This document shows, piece by piece, positions 17,633 through 25,064 of a stretch of DNA of 46,245 bases. The stretch covers positions 1 through 46,245 of the forward strand of contig DKWE01000113.1 of assembly GCA_002491565.1 (NCBI GenBank). The letters run 5' to 3'. The first letter of the stretch is position 1, and each line of letters starts with the position of its first letter. The position numbers and the translations under genes are program-made. Origin of the DNA: Lachnospiraceae bacterium UBA7160 (lineage in GTDB: Bacteria > Bacillota > Clostridia > Lachnospirales > Lachnospiraceae). Under the pieces are notes generated by a model. The model ran no database searches and had not been told where the DNA came from. It saw nothing but the letters and a program-made list of their open reading frames with translations.

Positions 17633-20488
17633 TTATTTTTCAATGCCATATACTTCTACTTCATAGATACGTGCCGCCGAGTCAGAACCCTGTGTCGGTT
17701 TGATGACGGAGAGTTTCACATAGCGTGCACTGACCGGAGTGAAGGTATCCATTGTCGTACCTGCGGTATTTCTCGTCACAGAAACCACCTCCTGGTAGTC
17801 TGTTCCATCCGCGCTGACCAGAATCTTGTAGGATTTGGTGTTCATATCTGCGCTCTCCCCGCCTGCTTCCGCATGGGAAATTCCGATCTGGCCGATCAGG
17901 ATCTCTTTGCCGAGGTCAATCGTCAGCTCATGAGGCGGCGTACCGGTTGCACACCACTTCTTGGTCACATCCCCGTCTACCGCAAACGGAGGCGCTTCGT
18001 TCTCATTCACATACGCAGTCGCTTCCGTATCCTTGCCCTGTGATACCAGCGTCAGCGCCTCGTCCGCCGCCAGCTCCGAAGTCACCACAATCATACCCTC
18101 TACAGTCTTTTCGCCCTCACCGGAATCATTCTTTGCTTTCAGCGTTACCGGATACGTTCCCTCTTTTTCATAAGTAACCTTGACAGAAGCATCCGTCGAG
18201 GTCTCGGTACTTGCTCCCGGGAGCGTCCATTCTACCGATGCCGTATTCTCAGAGCTTGTGCTGGTAAATGTTACCGAGCTGCCCGGTCCGATCAGAGTCT
18301 GGGAAGCAGTAAAGTTCGCCTTCGGAATCCGGTTGTCCGGCCAGTCCATCGTCACTTCCGCGCTCTCTCCTGACTCCAGAGTCATAGAAACCGGTACGAT
18401 ACGGAAGGTAGACTTGTTCGTATCATCCGTTCTCGGCAGGGTATTGACATAGAAGTTGGTCACATTCGTCACGCCCAGCAGAGAAAGCGTCTTGTCCTGG
18501 TTGACACGGTATACTTCATAATATGGAACCTCTGCGCTGCTCTCCCAGGTCAGACGTACTCCTGCGTACATCGCATCCTCATCAAATTCCGGAGTACCTG
18601 CCGATACGTTGGAAACTGCCGCCGTCGCCACATCGGATTCCCGGTAAATCGAGAGACCGCCAAGGTATAATTCATAGCCTTCCTTATCCTCCGAAGCAGC
18701 TGCCGAATAGGAGATAGAGCGAATCTTTTTGCCTGCATATTTAGAGACATCATACGTAACCGTTGTCCAGTCCGCTCCGATCTTTCCACTCGCCTCGATT
18801 GTCTCCTCTGAACCGTCATCAAACGCAAGCACTACATTCAATGCCGTCTCGACATTCGATTTTGCTGTCGTGTTAAAGATTACCCCCTCCTCCAGAGGAA
18901 GATCCGCGCTGAACAGCTTGATCGTTGACTTCACGTCCTTGCCCATGTCTCCCCGGAATTTGAGACAGGTTCCTCCATAATAGGAATCACCCACGCTGAA
19001 GGACGGAGTCAGTGTATTGCTGCCTTCATGACTCATCACCCACCGGTAGGTCGGAAGAATATCCCCGATACTCCGGTTGTTCCAGTCAAGCGTTGAAATC
19101 TGGGTACCATTCTTGAAGAAGCTGTATCCGTTTCCCATATTGTAATAGGTAGTAAACGGCAGCTTTGTAACCGCGGATTTCTCCACCACATAGGTGGATA
19201 CCCCTCTCCACTGTGTATCATCGCTGTACTCGACTGCAGCTGTAGGATCCTTTTTGCTGTTGACCCAGAGACGATTTTCCTTTTCCTGGAATTCATCAAC
19301 GCCGAGCGATGCCGTATACGCCCAGTTCGGGCAGTAGATGCCAAGCGAGGTATAGGTGGCATTCGCCGCTGATTCCAGCAGCTTCCACTGAACCGGCGTC
19401 GCATAACCATTCGCCTGAACGTCAACGCCTGCATAGAGCGAATATGGGTCAATCTTCAGTTCCTCCGCTTTCTCACGGGAAGCTTTCAGAAGCTCCTGAT
19501 CTGCCAGTGCATCTTCTGTCCACCAGAAATTCAGGAACATGCTGTCCGCAACCGCGCTGCCATCCTGATCTACCAGGTACTGATCATTTTTATCCGTCAG
19601 CGCGTTCTGCCAGTCCATCTCTCCGTCATTGGTCATCGAATCATAGTATACCAGCTCCAGCTCCGGCGCCTGCACCTTGAAATACTTGATAAAGGCGCGC
19701 ATGGCTGCGGCATGCTCCTTCGTCAGAGGCTGTTCCTCACTTCCCTCTGACTCCTGGTTGATGAACCATCCGTCAAACCCGTAAAGCTTTGCCACTTCGA
19801 TCAGCTTATCCGCCATCGGGAACGTTTTTCCATCCTCGCTCTGCAGGAAGGTCTCCAGCCATTCCAGCTTGCCGCCGTGCGCAGACTGCGGGAAAAATAC
19901 CGTGCCGAGCACCGGAACGCCGTTCTTATGTCCAAGATCTGTCACATCCGGGCTCGGCGGCACGATAATTCCTTCTCCTGAGGAACCGCCCCAGTAGACC
20001 AGTTTATCCACATACTGCCAGTAGGTGAAGGTATTACAGTCCACCTTATTCAAGCCGCGCGGTGCATTTCCGCTGGTGCTCGAGTTCATAATGGAAATTG
20101 CCATCACCTTTGTGTCCAGATTCTGCGTATCATTGGAGAGCGCCAGATTTTCCTTATGGACACGTTCTGCCAGCGGAACCCTGCTGACGTTAAACGCAAA
20201 GTCCGGATCCTCCTCAGCTTTCCAGTCAAGAAGCTGCTGCGGGAACCAGTAAGATGATTCTGGCTGGTCGTTCATGGTTAGCTCAGGCGCCGCATTCTCC
20301 TCTGTCACCTGATAGAGGGACTTTGCAGCATCCTGCTCTTCTGTCTGCTTTGCTTCGGTCTGTTTTCCTTCCGTCTGCTTTGCTTTCGTCTCCTTGCCTC
20401 CCTGCGTCTGGCTGGAGCACCCCGCAAGGCTGGTCCCCATCACCCCGCACAGACACAGAGCGGTCAGTTGCATCAATCGTTTGTTCAT
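17633..20488 (-). CDS. GH85 endo-beta-N-acetylglucosaminidase, secreted lipoprotein
   Basis: About 951 residues. The lipobox LAGC gives acylated Cys24, followed by a Lys/Gln/Thr/Glu linker. The GH85 barrel (about 75-420) has the hallmark DGWFINQE, whose Asn and Glu (about 244 and 246) are the substrate-assisted catalytic pair of the family. Downstream are a beta-sandwich/Ig-like section, a PKD-like domain (about 730-810, VSFTSTSSEN-type pattern with YEKEGTYPVTL) and a C-terminal F5/8-type (CBM32-like) domain ending in RIYEVEVYGIEK. GH85 enzymes cut the chitobiose core of N-linked glycans, releasing them from host glycoproteins, so this is probably a surface foraging enzyme. AGGAGGAG precedes the ATG. 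It is monocistronic, with no glycan transporter or other glycosidase in the window. Confidence 0.95.
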   Translation of the reverse strand: MNKRLMQLTALCLCGVMGTSLAGCSSQTQGGKETKAKQTEGKQTEAKQTEEQDAAKSLYQVTEENAAPELTMNDQPESSYWFPQQLLDWKAEEDPDFAFNVSRVPLAERVHKENLALSNDTQNLDTKVMAISIMNSSTSGNAPRGLNKVDCNTFTYWQYVDKLVYWGGSSGEGIIVPPSPDVTDLGHKNGVPVLGTVFFPQSAHGGKLEWLETFLQSEDGKTFPMADKLIEVAKLYGFDGWFINQESEGSEEQPLTKEHAAAMRAFIKYFKVQAPELELVYYDSMTNDGEMDWQNALTDKNDQYLVDQDGSAVADSMFLNFWWTEDALADQELLKASREKAEELKIDPYSLYAGVDVQANGYATPVQWKLLESAANATYTSLGIYCPNWAYTASLGVDEFQEKENRLWVNSKKDPTAAVEYSDDTQWRGVSTYVVEKSAVTKLPFTTYYNMGNGYSFFKNGTQISTLDWNNRSIGDILPTYRWVMSHEGSNTLTPSFSVGDSYYGGTCLKFRGDMGKDVKSTIKLFSADLPLEEGVIFNTTAKSNVETALNVVLAFDDGSEETIEASGKIGADWTTVTYDVSKYAGKKIRSISYSAAASEDKEGYELYLGGLSIYRESDVATAAVSNVSAGTPEFDEDAMYAGVRLTWESSAEVPYYEVYRVNQDKTLSLLGVTNVTNFYVNTLPRTDDTNKSTFRIVPVSMTLESGESAEVTMDWPDNRIPKANFTASQTLIGPGSSVTFTSTSSENTASVEWTLPGASTETSTDASVKVTYEKEGTYPVTLKAKNDSGEGEKTVEGMIVVTSELAADEALTLVSQGKDTEATAYVNENEAPPFAVDGDVTKKWCATGTPPHELTIDLGKEILIGQIGISHAEAGGESADMNTKSYKILVSADGTDYQEVVSVTRNTAGTTMDTFTPVSARYVKLSVIKPTQGSDSAARIYEVEVYGIEK

Positions 20489-20727
20489 CCTTTTCTCCTC
20501 CTGAATTTGCCGGTTTTCATCGTCACTTTTTCAAGTATCCGCATGATTGTCCGTGATTCATTGTGTAAATCCACTATAACATTTCCACAAATTTCCCGAA
20601 AGTTTAAAACTTTTAGATTTCTTGTACAAATTCTAGGAGTTCCGAATTTTCCCTTTATTTATCAGATTTTTCGCCTCTCCTGCTCCTCCCATACTCCAAT
20701 TTCTACCCCAAAAGAATAAAATAACAG
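20489..20727 (-). promoter_or_regulatory. Upstream region of the GH85 gene with a probable -10
   Basis: TATAGT on the minus strand (20573-20578), about 85 bases before the GH85 ATG, is a good -10. The -35 region 17-18 bases upstream (TTTCGG) is weak, so an activator is possible. AT-rich flank; no operator recognised. Confidence 0.4.
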
Positions 20728-20755
20728 GGCGGCGGAGACTCATACGCCCGCCGCC
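20728..20755 (-). terminator. Terminator overlapping the integrase remnant's stop codon
   Basis: GGCGGCGG and CCGCCGCC form a GC-rich 8-base stem around a 12-base loop; on the minus strand it is followed by TTATTTTATTCTTTT. The integrase stop codon lies in the loop. Confidence 0.6.
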
Positions 20756-20835
20756 GCTCTGGTGAATGCACCTTGTATCTGATCCATTTCCTGCTGCTTT
20801 GTGGTTGGCAGTACATGCGCGTACAGGTCAGCCGT
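20740..20835 (-). pseudogene. C-terminal remnant of a tyrosine recombinase (phage/ICE integrase)
   Basis: The minus-strand frame ending at 20740 reads IASLAMTADLYAHVLPTT followed by a KQQEMDQIQ helix. This is the typical integrase C-terminus after the catalytic Tyr (here Tyr in DLYAHV). The upstream frame runs out within about 30 residues, and the Arg-His-Arg part of the active site is absent. Only a remnant survives, sharing DNA with the end of the small gene at 20835-21074. Confidence 0.75.
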
Positions 20836-21074
20836 CATTGCAAGGGATGCAATTCCTGGAATGCCATCTGTGCCGCTATTACTATGTACCGCTCACAATG
20901 GGAAAGGGTAACCCCCTCTACTGTGTCATAAAATCCAGCGCCACACTCAATAGCTGGAATTGAGAACTGCACAGCTCTGTTTTCCTCCAAAGCCGCGCGT
21001 TCTGTCTTTGCCCTTCTTCTGTCCCGGAACAGATTGACCGCGGCCATAAAGTCTGCAATTAATTCGTTCTTCAT
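20835..21074 (-). CDS. Short protein of unknown function beside an integrase remnant
   Basis: 79 residues beginning MKNELIADFMAAVNLFRD, with GAAAGGA about 7 bases before the ATG. The N-terminal half is a charged helix; the middle (VQFSIPAIECGAGFYDTV) has no motif I know. It ends about 5 bases before the well-aligned part of an integrase C-terminus in another frame, so the C-terminal about 10 residues may be read-through of decayed integrase DNA. It could be a mobile-element passenger or a relic. Confidence 0.45.
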   Translation of the reverse strand: MKNELIADFMAAVNLFRDRRRAKTERAALEENRAVQFSIPAIECGAGFYDTVEGVTLSHCERYIVIAAQMAFQELHPLQ

Positions 21075-21261
21075 ACAATCCTTTCTCTGTGGGTGTGCTC
21101 CCTGCCCTGTGTGTGACGTCGCACATCCGGATCATACCAGATATTTTTTTCTCCGGCCTCTTTTGCTCTTTATCTAATCCATTTCGATTCTGCCCGCAAA
21201 TTTGTCCCCATAGAGAATGGGCAGAACACAGGAATTTGCATAACTCAATCAATCCTTATAT

Positions 21262-22116
21262 TTACTGTTCATTCAAACTAATCCTATCGATCCCAAATAT
21301 ATTACGAGAAGAAATATACATAAAATTTTTTTCTATATGTGTGCATCCGGATAATTTTAACGGAATACTAATTTCTCTTATTTTTTCTAATGTATCTTTA
21401 TCCCAAAGAGTGATTTCCGAACAAGGAAAGGAAACTGTCACCAGCATATTCTCGTACACCCCGGCACAACGAAACATTTTCTTATGGGCTTTTTTCATTA
21501 AACAATCTACTTCAAAGCGTTTTAAATCAATTTTAAAAAGTTTTCCATCATGACCTGCAGCATATAAAGTTTCGCCATCAATATATATACTGCCAATATT
21601 TTTCTTTCCTAAAACAACCCTTTTTTCAATGGCTAAAGTAGATTTATCTAGTAATAACAATTCTCCTTCTACTGTCCCGCAGATCATGCATTTATCATAT
21701 ACTTTGATACTCCACATGCTGTTTTCAGAAACAAAAAATTCCTTTATTAAATACGACCGTCTGTCAAGAGTAATTATCTTTCCATTGCGAATAGAGCAAT
21801 AAATTGTGTCACCATCAACTGCTATTCCGCATATATCAGAACTCAGATCATTGCCTAATTTCCATTTACCAAGTAATTCATAATTTCTTTGACTTAATAC
21901 ATAAAGTGTACAAAAATCATATATAAAAATCTGCTCATCATCTGCAATCAGTTTTCTGGATAATCCTTCTTTCTCGAAAATTGTCTTTTGAAGGATAACA
22001 TTCCGGGAGTCTTTCTCTATCTTCACTAACTTTTTTCCACACATACAATCAATATACCGCTCTGTAATATTGAAACCTGTTACAATTCCATCTAATGCTA
22101 CAATATTATGTTCCAT
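21262..22116 (-). CDS. Beta-propeller (PQQ/WD40-like) protein
   Basis: 284 residues with repeated beta-strand patterns, such as GIAVDGDTIYCSIRNGKIITL, seen again as IYIDGETLYAAGHDGKLFKI; about six blades of about 40 residues. There is no signal peptide, so it is probably cytosolic. Base composition is much more AT-rich than the flanking operons, which suggests acquisition. GAGG lies upstream of the ATG. It is flanked by recombinase remnants on both sides, consistent with cargo of a decayed mobile element. Ligand and function are unknown. Confidence 0.7.
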   Translation of the reverse strand: MEHNIVALDGIVTGFNITERYIDCMCGKKLVKIEKDSRNVILQKTIFEKEGLSRKLIADDEQIFIYDFCTLYVLSQRNYELLGKWKLGNDLSSDICGIAVDGDTIYCSIRNGKIITLDRRSYLIKEFFVSENSMWSIKVYDKCMICGTVEGELLLLDKSTLAIEKRVVLGKKNIGSIYIDGETLYAAGHDGKLFKIDLKRFEVDCLMKKAHKKMFRCAGVYENMLVTVSFPCSEITLWDKDTLEKIREISIPLKLSGCTHIEKNFMYISSRNIFGIDRISLNEQ

Positions 22117-22308
22117 ACGTTTACCTCATAAAATATCGTAATTCTTCCATTCCAATTTTCGATTTTCTCTCTTCGCCCTGCTGCAAGTATACCATAAGGC
22201 ATGAAAACATACCTCTAAATTTTCCTCATCATCCACACAAAAAATCCCCCGCCACCCAGAACCTCGTCCAGGACAGCGGTGGAAATACCCTGGCCCATCT
22301 ATTTTCTT

Positions 22309-22430
22309 TTACACCCGGATTTCCGTTCCATCCTTAAAGATGAATCGGATGTCCTCTTTCTCATACACCGTCACATAATCCAGCAGTGCGTACCAGGTAT
22401 CCTCGTGGAACTCCGTGACGGTTTCCAGCA
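22309..22430 (-). pseudogene. C-terminal remnant of a large serine recombinase
   Basis: A minus-strand frame ending in TAA at 22309 reads LETVTEFHEDTWYALLDY, then VTVYEKEDIRFIFKDGTEIRV, the standard end of large serine recombinases of Firmicute integrative elements. Upstream, near 22430, the sequence changes abruptly to an ABC exporter membrane domain, so everything before the last about 40 residues is lost. Confidence 0.8.
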
Positions 22431-23050
22431 ATCACAAAAAGCACGCCCCAGGCAAGAGAAAATGTTCCCGCCGTAAACAGATAGATGGACAACATCAGCA
22501 TCAGTACACGAAATATCCGGACAACCAACTGCTGCAATGCGATAAATGGTGCAACAGAATGAACCAGCTTTAAGTTCCCTTTACTGCTATCCCGGATGGC
22601 CGTGGCCACGGATTTAGGGCTGTCCTGCTCAAAGCCGAAGGACTTGACAATGCCCATTCCCTGAATGTACTCCAAAACCGCTTCCACCAGGTTTCTCTGT
22701 GCAAGTTGGTGTTTCTCCGTAACGGAGATAGATTTTCTGGTTGCTGTTTCTGTGATGAGCAGATAGCAAAGCACCCAGGTAAATGCCACAAGTCCAAGCT
22801 GCCAATTAAAGCATAGCAAGAACAAGATCAGGACAATGGAATTAAAGAAACCTCCAATCATATTTACTAACGCAACAGGCGCCGCCCCTTCCACATCGCC
22901 CAAAGTTGTCGTTACGATACCTGTAATGGTTCCGATATTATTCTTGTTGAAATATCCCATCGGAATATACCGCAGCCGATCTCCGATGAAAATGCGTTTA
23001 TCTGCGACCATGCCATACCCTACTACCGTCTGCTCATTCATAGAGAAGAA
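22431..23050 (-). pseudogene. Truncated ABC exporter, transmembrane domain only
   Basis: About 205 residues of an ABC exporter membrane domain (IFIGDRLRYIPMGYFNKNN, then GIVTTTLGDVE and several hydrophobic helices). The first helix, the last helix and the whole ATP-binding domain are missing. Both ends are illegitimate junctions: the 5' side runs into a YbaK-like fragment near 23050 and the 3' side into the serine recombinase end near 22430. The combined frame is open (22361-23083) and might be annotated as a gene, but it cannot work as a transporter. Confidence 0.8.
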
Positions 23051-23237
23051 TGATGCCGTCCATTCTGGAAAGAAACCATGCACCCTATCAAACCATTCTC
23101 TGTTTGCAGCACAAATGTAGGGGCAGATTTTTTAACAGGATATTAACCTTCCGCATCCAACGCAGATAAAATAGGCTTATCCTGTTGGACAATTTCATAC
23201 CGTATGTTTTCCGATGTAAGGAGTTTCTCTATTTCCT
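23051..23237 (-). pseudogene. Fragment of a YbaK/EbsC-like (Cys-tRNA-Pro deacylase fold) protein
   Basis: The minus strand just after the NUDIX stop reads EEIEKLLTSENIRYEIV and DKPILSALDAEG, a stop at 23143-23145, then SAPTFVLQTENGLIGC and MVSFQNGR. The pattern matches the N-terminal half of YbaK/EbsC-family proteins. It lacks a start codon, carries an in-frame stop and ends at the junction with the ABC fragment near 23050. The family assignment is from memory of the pattern. Confidence 0.5.
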
Positions 23238-23858
23238 CTAATCATATAAAGCTTCCCATACCTTCGAACGCATTGCCTGAAAGCACATTTCTATTTGTTC
23301 CCTGTTATTTTTCTCTTCTGCAAGGCAGGGTAATTCATCGATTCCAAAATAGGAAAAGCCGGTTGTTTCGATATTGGAAATGAACTCGCCGCCTGTCACT
23401 TCACATTGCATAAATATTTTACATACTTTATAAGCGTAAATTGGAAGATTATGCTTTTCTCTGTCCTGAACTGCAATGATACGTTTGACTTTAACGTCAA
23501 GTCCTGCCTCTTCTTTCACTTCCTTTATCATATTTTCTTCAACAGAAACATTTACGTCTACCCAACCGCCCGGCAATGCCCATGTACCATTTGCCTCATG
23601 CACAAGTAATATCTTCTCATCCTTAAAAATTGCTGCTCTCGTGTCGATTTTAGGTGTCTGATACCCTGCGTCACCGCAAAATAAATCTTTTACTTTCTCA
23701 AGTGAAATGTCTGATTTATAACAGATCATTTCTGCTGATATTTCTCTGATACGCTCATATCTTTCCATATCATATTTATCTTTACAGTAAAATAATCCTG
23801 CCTGTGCCAGACTTTGGAGTTCTACCGCCCATTGTAGCCATTTTTCGTTTTTCTCCAT
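23238..23858 (-). CDS. NUDIX hydrolase with N-terminal helical domain
   Basis: About 206 residues. The N-terminal helices (WLQWAVELQSLAQAGLFY) are typical of the NUDIX_N_2 subgroup, whose members hydrolyse ADP-ribose or similar nucleoside diphosphate derivatives. The NUDIX box begins GGWVDVN and ends KEVKEEAGL. The metal-binding EVKEE is kept, and the N-x-S in place of the usual first Glu is normal for this subgroup. The start at 23858 has GGGAGG about 5 bases upstream and is preferred over an ATG 21 bases earlier, which overlaps that site. Composition is AT-rich, and it lies between gene fragments but looks intact itself. Confidence 0.88.
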   Translation of the reverse strand: MEKNEKWLQWAVELQSLAQAGLFYCKDKYDMERYERIREISAEMICYKSDISLEKVKDLFCGDAGYQTPKIDTRAAIFKDEKILLVHEANGTWALPGGWVDVNVSVEENMIKEVKEEAGLDVKVKRIIAVQDREKHNLPIYAYKVCKIFMQCEVTGGEFISNIETTGFSYFGIDELPCLAEEKNNREQIEMCFQAMRSKVWEALYD

Positions 23859-24016
23859 AATGACCTCCCTTCCAGTCATTTGTGACTGAACTGACAGTTC
23901 TAAAACTTGACAGTGTTCATTGTTTTCATTTACGACAATACCGCATGAAAGCCTTTTTGTTTACCGTATTTCTCCGGAAGGCGCTTAAATTCCTCAAACC
24001 CAATATTTTTTTTGAT

Positions 24017-24661
24017 TTACAATTCCTTTCCCATGCAGAAAGATTCTGGCATATCTACATACACACCATAGTTAGAGATTTTCTTAAATCCTAATTTTGA
24101 ATATACATGACAAGACTCCGCCAAAAATTCTCCTGTTTCCAAAATCATTTTCTTATACCCCAACTCCTTCGCCCATTCTATTAATTTAGATACCAACTCT
24201 GTTCCTATGCCCTTTCCTTGTTCCGTTGGTATGACAAACACCCTTTTTAACTCTACCGTATTTTCATCATATGGACGTATCGAACCGCCACCAATCGGAT
24301 GATTGCCTCGATAAACAACTATCGCTTCATTTATTTTATCAATTAGATTATATTGAGCGTACTTATCTCGTTTCATTATTTTCCCCACCCGCAAATCTAA
24401 GTCCTCGTCAAGTAACCTGCAATTTTCTATAAAATCTTTGTTATTTCCACTGCATCTTAAAAATACAATTTCGCGCGAACCATCAGACATAGCACCCCAT
24501 ATTCCCACAATATTTCCTGTTGCGTCTTTCTTGGCCAGATGTGACACTTCACTGAAATGCTCATTTGCGCTCTTCCACAATTTTGGAATAAATCCTTCCT
24601 CGTCTGATGTTGAACCTTCTTTGCCAATAACCACGAATCTTTCCTTTATCACCTTGAACAC
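24017..24661 (-). CDS. Chimeric protein: truncated GyrI-like domain joined to a GNAT acetyltransferase
   Basis: 214 residues starting with GTG at 24661, 7 bases after GGGAGGG. Residues 1-60 (RFVVIGKEGSTSDEEGF, SHLAKKDATGN, GIWGAMSD) match the first part of GyrI-like/AraC-type effector-binding domains. From about residue 64 (EIVFLRCSGNNKDF) the protein becomes a complete GNAT domain with the acetyl-CoA loop EQGKGIGTELV (about 150-160) and the late YSKLGFKKI. The GyrI part breaks off mid-domain, so the fusion looks like a deletion joining two genes rather than a designed architecture; the frame is nevertheless open throughout. The acetyltransferase may still be active. Confidence 0.75.
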   Translation of the reverse strand: MFKVIKERFVVIGKEGSTSDEEGFIPKLWKSANEHFSEVSHLAKKDATGNIVGIWGAMSDGSREIVFLRCSGNNKDFIENCRLLDEDLDLRVGKIMKRDKYAQYNLIDKINEAIVVYRGNHPIGGGSIRPYDENTVELKRVFVIPTEQGKGIGTELVSKLIEWAKELGYKKMILETGEFLAESCHVYSKLGFKKISNYGVYVDMPESFCMGKEL

Positions 24662-24858
24662 GGCACATCCCTCCCATAAATACCGAGTTATATCTTACTC
24701 CTTTTCCCAATACAGTCATTAACGCCACCCTGTGCTTCTTTCAGCAACAGCCAATCCGATATTTCTTTTCGTCCCTTTTCTCCAAAATCATTTTCTCTTT
24801 TTTCCAAATCATAAACAAGCAACTTTTCCTCTCTCTGTTACAGACTATTTAAACTGGT

Positions 24859-25045
24859 TCACAACGTAATCCAATAGCGTCTTAATAAATGATGTCCTTC
24901 TGCATCATTAAAAGCTTCGATTGTATCCATTAACTGACCTCCTAGCTTTTCGCACGCATGTATAGATATTTTATTCTTATCATTGATGGTAAATAATACC
25001 TTTTCCATTCCATGCTTTTGGGCAAGTTTCTGAAACTCTTACTGC
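24859..25045 (-). pseudogene. C-terminal fragment of a GNAT acetyltransferase
   Basis: A minus-strand frame preceded by a stop codon reads EFQKLAQKHGMEKVLF, then SIHACEKLGGQLMDTIEA and HHLLRRYWITL before its stop at 24859. This is the end of a GNAT protein (motif B region). The acetyl-CoA-binding motif A and the N-terminus are missing. An internal ATG with AGGAGG upstream could only give about 23 residues. It lies just after the ABC exporter operon. Confidence 0.7.
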
Positions 25046-25064
25046 ATAGCCTATTCTCTTCTTT

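Noticed and set aside
22252..22282. Terminator after the serine recombinase remnant
   Set aside because: Only a five-base stem (CCACC/GGTGG) holds firmly; the interior does not pair well although a T-run follows.
23238..23858. Defective NUDIX box (first Glu and Arg missing)
   Set aside because: The N-x-S and Lys variants are, as far as I recall, normal for this N-terminal-domain subgroup; the metal-binding EVKEE is intact.
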